A stretch of DNA of 64,000 nucleotides. Source: SG8-32-3 sp964514055 (GTDB lineage Archaea; Thermoproteota; Bathyarchaeia; Bathyarchaeales; Bathycorpusculaceae). Below, in pieces: positions 17,892-26,968 of this stretch. The position numbers were made by a program, and so were the translations under genes. The stretch spans positions 62,001-126,000 of the forward strand of contig CAZEPB010000003.1 in NCBI GenBank assembly GCA_964514055.1, in the 5' to 3' direction. How positions within the stretch are numbered: the first letter of the stretch is position 1; each line of letters opens with the position of its first letter. Under the pieces are notes generated by a model that saw nothing but the letters and a program-made list of their open reading frames with translations, searched no databases and was not told the DNA's origin.

Positions 17892-18023
17892 AATGAGTGC
17901 CACACACTCTATTTAAAGTGGCTGATTATTATAATTTATGACTTAGAAAAAGGGCAGAGACGGCAGAGCTGTTGGCTGCGTATTCTTTGCGCCGTCTTTG
18001 GTTAGTCTCAGAATGTGAAGCCT

Positions 18024-18296
18024 TTATTTTGAAGAAAGTTTCGGGGCGAGCTGTTCCACGGCGTTTTTGACTTTGTTCCATTCATCGATATTTCTAACGC
18101 TGAACTTGTTTTTCCGCTTCCACGTGCCGTTCCTGTTTTCCCAAAGATAAAGCCCTATCGAGCGTCTTCCAGAACCCTCATAGACTACTATAGCTTCCCA
18201 CCATTTTCCACTTTTAAAAATCGTTACGTAGTCCACAACTTTGTAAAACTCGGATATTGGCAGTTTCTCGCTCGATTTTTCACTTGATTCAGTCAT
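18024..18296 (-). CDS. small hypothetical protein
   Basis: 90 aa, soluble. A Ser/Glu-rich start (about 12 residues) is followed by a compact beta-rich core (YVTIFKSGKWWEAIVVYEG, LYLWENRNGTWKRKNKF) with many aromatic residues, then a C-terminal helix (DEWNKVKNAVEQL). The even mixture of strands and charged residues looks like a genuine folded protein. It lies between DUF4443 and ridA on the same strand but with gaps of about 80-130 bases, so each may have its own promoter. I do not recognise a family. Confidence 0.7.
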   Translation of the reverse strand: MTESSEKSSEKLPISEFYKVVDYVTIFKSGKWWEAIVVYEGSGRRSIGLYLWENRNGTWKRKNKFSVRNIDEWNKVKNAVEQLAPKLSSK

Positions 18297-18377
18297 GCGC
18301 CTTCACCTACGCTTTAAGCGTAACAACAAACATTTAAGCGTTTTATCCTAGAGCCTCAGCCTACCATTTGTAACGAG

Positions 18378-18755
18378 TTAATCTTTATAGGCTACCACTG
18401 AAATTTCCAAGAGCGCACCTGGCATCAACTCTATTCCCACCGTCGCGCGAGTAGGAAACACATTGTCAAAGTACTTTGCATACTCGTTGTTAAATTCGCT
18501 GAAAAGGCTCATCGACGAAAGGTAAACGTTGGATTGGACAACATCGCTTAAATTGTAGCCTGCAGCTTGCAGTATCGCCTTGAGGTTTTCCATGACCCTG
18601 ATGGTCTGCGCTTTAATTCCATTTGCAACTATCTTGCCTTTTTCGGGGTCTATTGCCACTTGACCTGAAACAAACAGGAACTTGTCAACTTTTACGGCTT
18701 GGCTGTAGGGACCTACAGGTTTAGGCGCTTTTTCGGTTTGTATGACTTTTCTCAT
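18378..18755 (-). CDS. ridA: RidA family enamine/imine deaminase
   Basis: 125 aa, the normal RidA length. The family signature near the C-terminus is present (TRATVGIELMPGALLEI), with the active-site arginine in PTRATV, and the N-terminal PKPVGPYSQAV is typical. RidA hydrolyses reactive enamines and imines made by PLP enzymes such as threonine dehydratase, protecting other PLP enzymes in the cytoplasm. It forms trimers in other organisms. It starts at ATG 18755 and is divergent from metK, with 165 bases between them. Confidence 0.93.
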   Translation of the reverse strand: MRKVIQTEKAPKPVGPYSQAVKVDKFLFVSGQVAIDPEKGKIVANGIKAQTIRVMENLKAILQAAGYNLSDVVQSNVYLSSMSLFSEFNNEYAKYFDNVFPTRATVGIELMPGALLEISVVAYKD

Positions 18756-18920
18756 TGATTTTCCCTCTGGGATTTCTTCGCCGTTCAGCCTTAAAATGGC
18801 TTTTGCAGTTGCATAACTGCCGAAGTAGCTTGCTCAATTCTATCCCATCATGCAGAAAGCCTTTTAAGAAAAATACAAAATTATTAAAACTCTCATTACA
18901 AGTTTAATTGAGGGGTCTCT

Positions 18921-20084
18921 ATGAGAAAAAAGGGAAAATACTTGTTCACTTCAGAATCTGTGGGTGAAGGACACCCAGACAAAGTCGCAGACCAAGTTTC
19001 AGACAGCGTTTTAGACGCTATTATAGCCCAAGACCCTAAAGCAAGGGTTGACTGCGAAACGTTGGTGATGCAGGGAAACGTCGTAGTCACCGGGCAAATC
19101 ACAACCTCTTGCTACGTGTCAATACCTAAAATCGTTAGAAAAACGCTGAAGGAAATCGGGTTTGACAACGCCAAAGACGGGCTTGACTGGGAAACCTGCG
19201 GCATTCTGGTTTCCATTGAGGAGCAGTCGCCGGATATTGCGAGGGGAGTGAACGAAAGCGAAGACCATGAGCAGGGCGCTGGAGACCAAGGAATGATGTT
19301 TGGGTACGCCACAACTGAGACGAAAGAACTGATGCCTTTGCCCATAATGCTTGCACATAAACTTGTCAAAAGACTGTCCGATTGCAGAAAACAGGGAATT
19401 TTGCCCTATTTGAGACCAGACTGCAAGTCCCAAGTCACAGTGGAGTATTGCGATGGAAAACCAACAAGAGTAACCACTGTCGTAATCGCTGCTCAGCACA
19501 TTCAGGAAGTTGCCGAGGAGAAAGTAAAGGAAGACGTAATTAATCAAGTTATTAAAAAAGTCATACCCGCAGACAAGCTAGACGCCGAAACAAAATACAT
19601 CGTTAACGGAACTGGAAGATTCGTGATCGGAGGAACCTTGGCGGATTCAGGTCTGACAGGACGAAAAATAATTGTTGACACTTACGGAGGCTTTGGAAGC
19701 CACGGCGGCGGATGCTTTTCAGGAAAAGATCCATCAAAAGTTGACAGATCAGGCTGTTACATGGCAAGGTATATCGCCAAAAACATCGTTGCCGCAGGGT
19801 TGGCAGATGAGTGTGAGGTTCAATTGTCGTATGCCATTGGTGTAGCACATCCAATCTCCGTGTTCGTGGATACGTGTGGCACTGGAAAGCTGCCTGATGA
19901 GGACATTTTGGAATTGGTTAAGAAAAACTTTGACATGAGACCTAAAGCGATCATAAAGCACTTGCAGCTTCTCAGACCAATATACAGAAAAGCAGCTGTG
20001 TTCGGACATTTTGGAAGGGATGACCCAGACTTCGCGTGGGAAAGAACTGACAAAGCAGAGGAACTGCGGAAAGCGCTGAAATAG
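18921..20084 (+). CDS. metK: S-adenosylmethionine synthetase, bacterial/eukaryal type
   Basis: 387 aa. It has the bacterial MetK signatures: SESVGEGHPDK near the N-terminus, GAGDQGMMFGYA in the middle and GGGCFSGKDPSKVDRS in the P-loop-like segment. It makes SAM from methionine and ATP. Most archaea use a distant archaeal family (COG1812) of about 400 aa without these motifs, so the gene was probably gained from bacteria. The A+T-rich stretch at 18871-18890 could be the promoter. ATG 18921 follows gaggggt and gives the expected N-terminus. Confidence 0.95.
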   Translation: MRKKGKYLFTSESVGEGHPDKVADQVSDSVLDAIIAQDPKARVDCETLVMQGNVVVTGQITTSCYVSIPKIVRKTLKEIGFDNAKDGLDWETCGILVSIEEQSPDIARGVNESEDHEQGAGDQGMMFGYATTETKELMPLPIMLAHKLVKRLSDCRKQGILPYLRPDCKSQVTVEYCDGKPTRVTTVVIAAQHIQEVAEEKVKEDVINQVIKKVIPADKLDAETKYIVNGTGRFVIGGTLADSGLTGRKIIVDTYGGFGSHGGGCFSGKDPSKVDRSGCYMARYIAKNIVAAGLADECEVQLSYAIGVAHPISVFVDTCGTGKLPDEDILELVKKNFDMRPKAIIKHLQLLRPIYRKAAVFGHFGRDDPDFAWERTDKAEELRKALK

Positions 20085-20298
20085 CCAACAAAGAATAACG
20101 CTAACCTTCTATCTTTTACAGTTGCTGCATTATCTGCCAGCATCCTCTTTGTTTTCAATAATTAAAGCAAAAACACAGCCGCGAAAAAGGGGAAATTGCT
20201 TGGTAGAAATCTCTTTTCCCATGCTTTTTAGTTAAAAATGTACTAAAAACTGATAAACCCGTTTTTTCATTTCTCACCATCGGAAGAAGGGAATAAAA

Positions 20299-21786
20299 AT
20301 AGGCTGCGGCATCTTCGGTGCAATAAACTTCGAAAAGAAAACAGTCTTCCCATACGTTTACTGGGGTCTCCGCGCCCAAAACCACCGAGGGCATCAGTCA
20401 CACGGTTTCCTCACATACAACGGCGAAAAATTCTATATTTACAAAAATCTCGATTTAGTCCCTAAATTACGATCCAGCGCTATACAAGAATGGTTTGGGC
20501 GGATGCCAGGCTCAATAGGCTTAGGCAACGTGCGATACACAACTTCGGGAAAATGCGACGACACATCGCTGCTTCAAGGCACCCAGCCAGTCACCGCCTC
20601 ACTAAACGGCTTGAAACTAGCGCTATCATTCAACGGCAACATCGTTAACACGCGACAGCTTAGAAAGGAAACAGATAGGCATTTCGCTGGTCTCACGTAC
20701 AGCTGTGATTCAGATTTGGTATGCCGCAAACTACTGCTTGAACTGGAACAGCGAAAAGACTTAACATCAGCCGTCAGAGAGTGCATGCAAAATATCGACG
20801 GCGCGTTTTCAGTAGCGGGCATAACAGGAGACGGCGTTTTCTTCGCTTTCAAAGACTCACATGGCATAAAGCCCCTGTGCGCAGGTCACAGCCCAGATGA
20901 GGCAACTTTTGCTTTTTCTTCAGAAACCGTGAGTTTAGACATGAACGGGTTTGTAAGAGATTTTGAACTGGAACCAGGCGAATTGGTAACGGTTTCACAA
21001 GACGGTTTTGAACGTGAACAAATCATTAAGAATCCACGCAAGGCTTTTTGCGCTTTTGAGTATGCCTACTTTGCGAGACCTGACTCGCGATTCGACGGCA
21101 AATACGTTTACGAAATCCGCGAAGAATTCGGAAGAAACATCGTGCGCGAGTATCCTGAAATCGTAAAAGACGCGGATATCATCCTCTCGGTGCCAGAAAC
21201 TGGCGACGACCCAGCCATGGGTGTTCATGAAGAATCTGGGCTTAGGTGGGAACGGGCATCTCGCAGGCACCGCTATGTGACCGAACGGGCTTTCATACTG
21301 CTTAACAGAGAACGCTGTTCCACCATAGACCGAAAAATCAACATTCTGGACCCAAAGGTTGATGGAAAACGCCTCATAGTCACGGAGGACAGCATAGTTC
21401 GAGGTGACACCACAAAGGTCACGATTGCAAAACTGCGCAGGGCAGGCGCCAAAAAAGTCTACATGGTCGTTACTTTCCCGCGCATAATCGGACCGTGCTT
21501 CTACGGCATTGACATGGCAACTTACGGGCAACTCATTGGCTCGAACCACAGCGCGGAGGGAATCGCGAAAATCATCGGTGCAGACGCCGTGTGTTACCAG
21601 TCAATCGATGGATTGGTGCGCGCCACTGGTCATACTCGTGATCAGTTATGTCTCGCGTGCATTACGGGCAAGTATCCCACGCCGTTAGCGCAGAAAATGG
21701 CTGATGAAATGAAAAAGAAGTTCCTTAACGGCTACGAGGAAAAAGGAAGAATCTACGAGACATGTGAAACCTCGCCGCAAGCATAA
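20299..21786 (+). CDS. purF: amidophosphoribosyltransferase, apparent ATA start
   Basis: 495 aa from ATA 20299. The Ntn glutaminase begins Met-Gly-Cys-Gly-Ile-Phe-Gly, exposing the nucleophile cysteine near the N-terminus, followed by RGHQSHG. The phosphoribosyltransferase half has EDSIVRGDTT (PRPP loop), and the C-terminus has LCLACITGKYP, typical of Fe-S-containing PurF. It catalyses the first committed step of purine synthesis. No ATG, GTG or TTG lies in frame between the upstream TAA (about 45 bases before) and 20503, although 68 conserved codons precede 20503. The agaaggg at 20285-20291 sits at the spacing used by neighbouring genes for ATA 20299; ATA 20293 is possible. It heads the purF-purD-HAD-ftr-pfkB run. 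Confidence 0.92.
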   Translation: MGCGIFGAINFEKKTVFPYVYWGLRAQNHRGHQSHGFLTYNGEKFYIYKNLDLVPKLRSSAIQEWFGRMPGSIGLGNVRYTTSGKCDDTSLLQGTQPVTASLNGLKLALSFNGNIVNTRQLRKETDRHFAGLTYSCDSDLVCRKLLLELEQRKDLTSAVRECMQNIDGAFSVAGITGDGVFFAFKDSHGIKPLCAGHSPDEATFAFSSETVSLDMNGFVRDFELEPGELVTVSQDGFEREQIIKNPRKAFCAFEYAYFARPDSRFDGKYVYEIREEFGRNIVREYPEIVKDADIILSVPETGDDPAMGVHEESGLRWERASRRHRYVTERAFILLNRERCSTIDRKINILDPKVDGKRLIVTEDSIVRGDTTKVTIAKLRRAGAKKVYMVVTFPRIIGPCFYGIDMATYGQLIGSNHSAEGIAKIIGADAVCYQSIDGLVRATGHTRDQLCLACITGKYPTPLAQKMADEMKKKFLNGYEEKGRIYETCETSPQA

Positions 21787-21842
21787 GCGGTAAAGCAAAT
21801 TAAGCGTTCCAGTTTATTCTTTAACAAACACAGGTGTCCGTT

Positions 21843-23258
21843 ATGGAGAAAGTAGGCGTACTCGTCGTTTCGTACGGGGCAAGAGAAACCGCGATGGTTG
21901 ACGCTTTCACAAGGAGCCTAAACCACAAAGTGGAACTCTACATCGCAGACAAGCAGCGTAACCCGTTTAACACGGAAAAAGCCGCCAAGCACGTGGTCAT
22001 TCCAGACTTAAACACCGAAAAAATCTGCAATTTCGCTGAAACCAACAAGGACCGAATTGACTTCGCGATAGTTGGTCCAGAAAAACCCATAATCGCGGGC
22101 GTACGCGACCTCATGGAACGGCGCACAGGCATACCCGTCATCTGCCCAAAGCAAGAATACGCCATAGAAGCCAGCAAAGTTCAGCAGCGCCTATTATTTC
22201 AGGAAATAGCGCCAGAGGCAAACCCACGCTTCAGGATTTTCGACCCCAAAGACTACAAGGGAACTGAAGAGGTCAAAAAAGCGGTTTACAGCTGGCTCGA
22301 CCAGCTTGAGAACAACGCCGTGGTTAAGCCTGACAAGCCCGCGGCGGGAAAAGGCGTTGGCGTCTGGGGCGACCATTTCACCACGCAGGAACAGCTCTTT
22401 GAGCACTTCATGTCGAACTTCCAATACAGCGCGGTGATAATAGAAGAGAAGATAGACGGTGAAGAATCCAGCTTTCAAGCGCTATGCGATGGAAAGCACC
22501 TTGTGCCCCTGCCTGGCACACGGGATTACAAGCGAGCGTTTGACGGCGACAAAGGACCCAACACTGGCGGCATGGGCTCCTACAAAGCCGCAGGCGACAC
22601 GCTGCCTTTCTTAACAGCGGCTGAACGAGAACGGGAACTCGCTCTCGCCACAAGGATTTTCGAAAAGTGGAAGACGAAAATAGGAGATGACTCAGCGCTG
22701 AGAGGGGTGCCGTTGTATTTGGCTTTCATGCACACTGGCGCTGGGCTTAAAATCCTTGAAAATAACAGTCGCCCAGGCGACCCTGAAATCATCAATATCC
22801 TTCCCATCCTGAAGGAAGACTTCGTCGATGTTTGCTTCAGAATTTTGGAGGGTAACTTGACAAGCGTTGAGTTGAAGAAGGCGGCAACCGTTTTAACGTA
22901 TAAGGTTCCGCCTGGTTATGGAGGTTACGCCGATGTCTTTCCAAGTCAGGTAGATAAAGCGGTTGTCGACACTCCAGTTGACCTGTCAAAGGCTTATGCG
23001 TTAGCCAGCAAGTATGGCGACCGCGTCCGCGTGTACCCGGCAGCCATGGAAGTCAGGGGCAGCCAAGTTTACGCCTTGAAGTCTCGCGCGGTTGGCGTGT
23101 TAGGCGTGGGTGAAAACATTGAGGAAGCGCGTCAGGTCTCGCTGGAGGGCGCTAAAGCCATTGAAGGCGGTGGTCTGTGGAACAGGATGGACATAGCTTC
23201 CAAGCAGCACATAGCGCAGAGCGTAAGCCACATGGAACGGTTGAGGCGTAAGCCTTGA
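21843..23258 (+). CDS. purD: phosphoribosylamine-glycine ligase
   Basis: 471 aa from ATG 21843. ATP-grasp enzyme with a conserved central segment (PDKPAAGKGVGVW) and the GTRDYKRAFDGDKGPNTGGMG signature split over residues about 220-245. It joins glycine to phosphoribosylamine. The N-terminus lacks the canonical GSGGREHA start (it reads VLVVSYGARETAM), so it is a divergent member. AGGTG at 21832-21836 followed by six bases selects ATG 21843 over the GTG at 21834. The TGA stop overlaps the TTG of the next gene by 4 bases. Confidence 0.9.
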   Translation: MEKVGVLVVSYGARETAMVDAFTRSLNHKVELYIADKQRNPFNTEKAAKHVVIPDLNTEKICNFAETNKDRIDFAIVGPEKPIIAGVRDLMERRTGIPVICPKQEYAIEASKVQQRLLFQEIAPEANPRFRIFDPKDYKGTEEVKKAVYSWLDQLENNAVVKPDKPAAGKGVGVWGDHFTTQEQLFEHFMSNFQYSAVIIEEKIDGEESSFQALCDGKHLVPLPGTRDYKRAFDGDKGPNTGGMGSYKAAGDTLPFLTAAERERELALATRIFEKWKTKIGDDSALRGVPLYLAFMHTGAGLKILENNSRPGDPEIINILPILKEDFVDVCFRILEGNLTSVELKKAATVLTYKVPPGYGGYADVFPSQVDKAVVDTPVDLSKAYALASKYGDRVRVYPAAMEVRGSQVYALKSRAVGVLGVGENIEEARQVSLEGAKAIEGGGLWNRMDIASKQHIAQSVSHMERLRRKP

Positions 23259-24340
23259 CGCGCGTTTTCATATCGGACTGCGAGGGACCCATAAGCAAAA
23301 ACGACAACGCCTTCGAAATCACCGCGCAGTTCGTTCCGAACGGAGACAAACTTTTCGCGCTCATAAGCAAGTATGACGACGTGCTTGCGGACGTTTTGAA
23401 AAAGCCAGATTACTCCGCGGGCAGCACCTTGAAGCTTATAGTGCCTTTCCTCAAGGCGTATGACGTTACGGATGGGCACATGGAAGCGTTTTCCGCTCAG
23501 AACCTACTCCTCATCTCAAACAGCAAAGACACCCTGCAGCACGTGCGGGCAGTAGCCAGCGCCTTCATCGTCAGCACCAGCTACGAGCATTACATAAAAG
23601 CGCTCTGCAAAGCCCTAGACTTTCCCTACCAGAACACGTATTGCACCAAGCTAAGCCTCGACAAATACTCCGTCACCGAACAAGAAAAGATTCGGCTGAA
23701 AGAAATCGCAAAAGAAATCGTGCAAATGCCGATGATCACTATTCCTACAGCGGTAAAAACGATAGAAGACTTTTCGACGGCTGACCAAGAAACAATCAGG
23801 CGGCTTGACACAATTTTCTGGAGCGAAATCGTAAGCATGAGCGTCGGCAGAATTTTCTCTGAAGTGACCACCGTTGGCGGGAGCCAAAAAGCCGCTGCCA
23901 TAGAGGACGCGGTGGCAAAGTTGCATGTTCCGCTGGAAGATGTGATGTACGTGGGGGACAGCATAACCGACGTAGAAGCCTTCAAACTGGTTAGAGAGAA
24001 CTGTGGATTAACAGTTTCCTTCAATGGCAACAACTATGCGGTTAGGAACGCTGAAATCGCAGTTTTGTCAGAAAACAACATGGTTACAGCGGTAATTGCT
24101 GATGTCTTTTGCAGGCAAGGAAAACAAGCCGTCTTGAATTTGGTAGAAAACTGGAACCTGCAAGCTCTTGAACGTAATAAAGTAGTAAATCCCTCACTTC
24201 TTGACCGCCTTTTTTCACTTCACACTCAAACCTTGCCTAAGGTTCAAATAGTAACAGCGGAAAATATGGAAACGATAGCGAAAAAAAGCAGCGAATTTAG
24301 AAAGAAAGTCAGAGGCGAAAGCATCGGGAGGCTCGGATAA
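23255..24340 (+). CDS. EhaR-like HAD-superfamily protein (COG4030 type)
   Basis: 361 aa. The HAD nucleophile motif is near the N-terminus (SDCEGPISKNDNAFE, with D8 and E10 in place of the usual second Asp). The later motif VGDSITDVEA supplies the acidic metal ligands, with a lysine in GGSQKAAAIE between. The start closely resembles proteins annotated as energy-converting hydrogenase A subunit R in methanogens, a family of unproven function. Here it is translationally coupled to purD by a TTGA overlap and is followed after one base by ftr, so a role in C1 or purine chemistry is more likely than in hydrogenase. The substrate is unknown; a phosphatase activity is plausible from the fold. Confidence 0.8.
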   Translation: MTRVFISDCEGPISKNDNAFEITAQFVPNGDKLFALISKYDDVLADVLKKPDYSAGSTLKLIVPFLKAYDVTDGHMEAFSAQNLLLISNSKDTLQHVRAVASAFIVSTSYEHYIKALCKALDFPYQNTYCTKLSLDKYSVTEQEKIRLKEIAKEIVQMPMITIPTAVKTIEDFSTADQETIRRLDTIFWSEIVSMSVGRIFSEVTTVGGSQKAAAIEDAVAKLHVPLEDVMYVGDSITDVEAFKLVRENCGLTVSFNGNNYAVRNAEIAVLSENNMVTAVIADVFCRQGKQAVLNLVENWNLQALERNKVVNPSLLDRLFSLHTQTLPKVQIVTAENMETIAKKSSEFRKKVRGESIGRLG

Positions 24341-24341
24341 G

Positions 24342-25253
24342 ATGGTAGCCAAAGCAGAAATTGAGGATACCTACGCGGAAGCCTTTGCTGGAATCTTTTG
24401 CCGCGTAATAGTCACTGCTGATGATGACCGCACGTTGCGCAGCGCGGCTGAAGACTCAACCGCCACACCTTCCGTGGTTATCGGCAGGGTGGAAGGCGGC
24501 GTCGAGAAATGGCTGAGCGAAAACGAAACCCCAGACCAACGCAAAGGCGCCATACTGCAGTTCTGGGGAGCACTAAACCGCGAAACGCCTCTAGCCGAGT
24601 CATTAAACAAGTTTGAAACCGAACTTTCCTACAGGATACGCCAAGACATACTGGTTAAGCCTTTCACAGCGGTTTTTGACGCCTTGCCCGAAGCGGAGGG
24701 AAAATTAGACATGATGGCGCGTGTGGGGCACTGCGGCGACGGTTACGAGTGGGTTGAAAAACGCCACGGCAGAGAAGTAATCGTGGTCCCCTTGATGGTT
24801 CCAGATTTTGTCATTGAACGGTACTTGGGTTATGCCCAAGGCGTCATGGGCGCGAACTTCTGGGTGATGTGCAAAACAAAAGACGCAGTGAAAAAAGCAG
24901 GTGAAAAAGCCTTGGAAGAGATACGCCAGGTAGATGGCGTGGTCACGCCGTTTGACGTTTGCTCCGCTGGCTCGAAGCCTGAAACACGGTTTCCGTCGAT
25001 AGGTCCCACCACTAACCATCCGTACTGCTCTTCACTTAAACCGAAGTTAGGCAGCGCCTCCTTGGTTCCCAGAGATGTGCTTTATGTTCCTGAAATAGTG
25101 ATTAACGGAGTTTCCATGGTGACTGTTAAGGAAGCCATGAAGGCTGGAATCGAGGCTGTGCTGAACGTTGACGGCGTCGTGCGGATATCCGCTGGAAACT
25201 ACGGGGGCAAACTGGGCGAGTTTAAAATTCAGTTGCAGGAGTTGTTTACATGA
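24342..25253 (+). CDS. ftr: formylmethanofuran:tetrahydromethanopterin formyltransferase-like protein
   Basis: 303 aa, close to the roughly 297 aa of the methanogen enzyme. Family features: the N-terminal IEDTYAEAFAG, a central FDALPEAEGK, GDGYEWVE, and near the C-terminus VINGVSMVTVKEAMKAGIEA and ISAGNYGGKLG. Ftr moves a formyl group between methanofuran and H4MPT in the methyl branch of methanogenesis and the archaeal Wood-Ljungdahl pathway. Several stretches differ from methanogen Ftr, so this may be a paralogue. It overlaps pfkB by 4 bases (ATGA) and follows the HAD gene after one base, which ties it to the purine operon. Confidence 0.88.
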   Translation: MVAKAEIEDTYAEAFAGIFCRVIVTADDDRTLRSAAEDSTATPSVVIGRVEGGVEKWLSENETPDQRKGAILQFWGALNRETPLAESLNKFETELSYRIRQDILVKPFTAVFDALPEAEGKLDMMARVGHCGDGYEWVEKRHGREVIVVPLMVPDFVIERYLGYAQGVMGANFWVMCKTKDAVKKAGEKALEEIRQVDGVVTPFDVCSAGSKPETRFPSIGPTTNHPYCSSLKPKLGSASLVPRDVLYVPEIVINGVSMVTVKEAMKAGIEAVLNVDGVVRISAGNYGGKLGEFKIQLQELFT

Positions 25254-26164
25254 GCAGTTTTGACGTTGTAGGTTTCGGTGCGCTTAACGTGGACAAGCTT
25301 TTCAGGGTAAACAGGCTTGCTAAGGCTGAAGAGGAAAGCTTCATTGAGGATTACGCGGAAGCTTGCGGTGGGTCAGCCGCGAACACCGTGGTCGGGCTGG
25401 CAAGGCTCGGTTGCAAAGCAGGGTTCATTGGCAAGGTGGGCTGTGACAGGGAAGGCGACTTGCTTCTCAAAGATTTCCGTGCAGAGGGCGTGGATACCGC
25501 TGGCACAATCCGCACAGAGCAAGGCAAAAGCGGTGCAGTCATGGGCTTCGTGGACAAGAAAGGCGCACGAGCGCTGTATATTGATTCAGGTGTCAACGAT
25601 ACAATAGCGTTGGATGATGTAAACAGCAGATACGCTTCGCGAGCGCAGTTTTTGCATTTAACCTCTTTTGTCGGAGAAACATCGTTCCAAACACAGAAGC
25701 GGCTCTTGGACGCCATCTCAGACAGCGTCAAGGTTAGCTTTGACCCTGGCGCCTTGTACGCAAGGAAAGGCTACGCCGCTATGGAACCTATCTTAAGGAG
25801 AACTTATGTTTTGATGCCTAACGCCATCGAACTCACACTCTTAACAGGCGAGATTAACTATTGCAAAGGCGCCGACATTATGATTGGAAGGGGCGTAAAG
25901 ATTGTGGCTGTCAAGCTGGGCGAAAAGGGCTGTTACGTTACAGACGGTCGTGAACGGCACTTGATAGAACCTTTCAAAGTGAATGTTGTGGATACGACGG
26001 GTGCGGGAGACGCGTTTTGCGCGGGTTTCCTTTACGGCTTAATTAACGAAAAAAGCCTTGTGGATTGTGGTCGGTTGGGTAATTTTGTGGCTTCACGTTG
26101 CATCATGAAAATGGGCGCCCGCGCTGGGCTTCCATATGCCAAGGACTTAGAACTTCTTGGTTAA
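25250..26164 (+). CDS. PfkB-family sugar/nucleoside kinase
   Basis: 304 aa, ribokinase fold. The GGSAANTVVGLARLG motif near residue 40 binds the substrate sugar, and DTTGAGDAFCAGF near 247 carries the catalytic aspartate and anion hole. The family phosphorylates ribose, nucleosides and other sugars, and substrate cannot be read from sequence; in this setting a nucleoside or ribose-containing cofactor precursor is attractive. It is the last gene of the plus-strand purine run, and its 3' end overlaps the convergent purQ by 18 bases. Confidence 0.88.
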   Translation: MSSFDVVGFGALNVDKLFRVNRLAKAEEESFIEDYAEACGGSAANTVVGLARLGCKAGFIGKVGCDREGDLLLKDFRAEGVDTAGTIRTEQGKSGAVMGFVDKKGARALYIDSGVNDTIALDDVNSRYASRAQFLHLTSFVGETSFQTQKRLLDAISDSVKVSFDPGALYARKGYAAMEPILRRTYVLMPNAIELTLLTGEINYCKGADIMIGRGVKIVAVKLGEKGCYVTDGRERHLIEPFKVNVVDTTGAGDAFCAGFLYGLINEKSLVDCGRLGNFVASRCIMKMGARAGLPYAKDLELLG

Positions 26165-26965
26165 ATGGTCAATCAGGCTTTCGAAAACTAGTTTTCCGTC
26201 GCCGTACTGCGGCATCTGCGTTTGCCGTGTCCAGTCGGGTTGCTGCCACCAGTACATTGCCCTTTCAGGATGAGGCATCAAACCGAAAATCGTTCCTTCC
26301 CTGTTGCAGATGCCCGCGATGTCGTGATAAGAGCCGTTCGGGTTCGTTGGGTATTTGCCGTTGGCGACGTTGCCTTTTTCGTCGCAGTAGCGGAAAACCA
26401 TCATGTCATTATCGATAAGCCTATCGAGCATCTGCTGCTCTTTTTCCACTGGGAACAGGAATCGGCCTTCGCCGTGGGCAATGGGCATCCGCAGAACTTT
26501 TCCAGCTGGCACTTTACTGGTGAATAAGCATTTTCCTTTGTTCTCGTTTTTAAGGCGAATCCATTGGCACTTGAATCCCTGCGGCACGTTCGTTGTAAGT
26601 GTGGCTTCGGGGTAAGCGCTGGTGCCTTCGAAACCAGGGAGCAAGCCGTATTCAACTAGGATTTGGAAGCCGTTACAGATACCCAAAATTGGTCTGCCCT
26701 CGTCAACGAAAGTTTCAATTTCCTTGCCTAACTTGACGCTGAGCGACCTTGCAAATATTACTCCTGAACGCACGTAATCTCCGAATGAGAAGCCGCCTGG
26801 AAAAACCAGCACCTGATAGTCCAAAAGGTTCCTGCGTTTGATAAGCTCGTTCACGTGCAACGTTTTAGCCTGAACGCCCAGCTCCTGAAAGGCACGCTGC
26901 GTTTCTGCATCGCAGTTGGTGCCGCCCACACGCATAACACAGACTTTTATCTCTTCCCGCTTCAC
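26147..26965 (-). CDS. purQ: FGAM synthase glutaminase subunit PurQ
   Basis: 272 aa. Class I glutamine amidotransferase with the nucleophile cysteine in GICNGFQ near residue 95 and the catalytic His/Glu in MPHPERAM. It supplies ammonia to PurL for FGAM synthesis; PurS completes the complex. The GTG start at 26965 lies 8 bases after GGAGG inside the end of purL and only three bases after the purL stop. The 3' end overlaps pfkB on the other strand by 18 bases. Confidence 0.94.
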   Translation of the reverse strand: MKREEIKVCVMRVGGTNCDAETQRAFQELGVQAKTLHVNELIKRRNLLDYQVLVFPGGFSFGDYVRSGVIFARSLSVKLGKEIETFVDEGRPILGICNGFQILVEYGLLPGFEGTSAYPEATLTTNVPQGFKCQWIRLKNENKGKCLFTSKVPAGKVLRMPIAHGEGRFLFPVEKEQQMLDRLIDNDMMVFRYCDEKGNVANGKYPTNPNGSYHDIAGICNREGTIFGLMPHPERAMYWWQQPDWTRQTQMPQYGDGKLVFESLIDHLTKKF

Positions 26966-26968
26966 CTG

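Noticed and set aside
25400..26400. Open frames on the opposite strand of ftr, pfkB and purQ
   Set aside because: They are shadows of well-supported genes with codon bias matching the real frames only.
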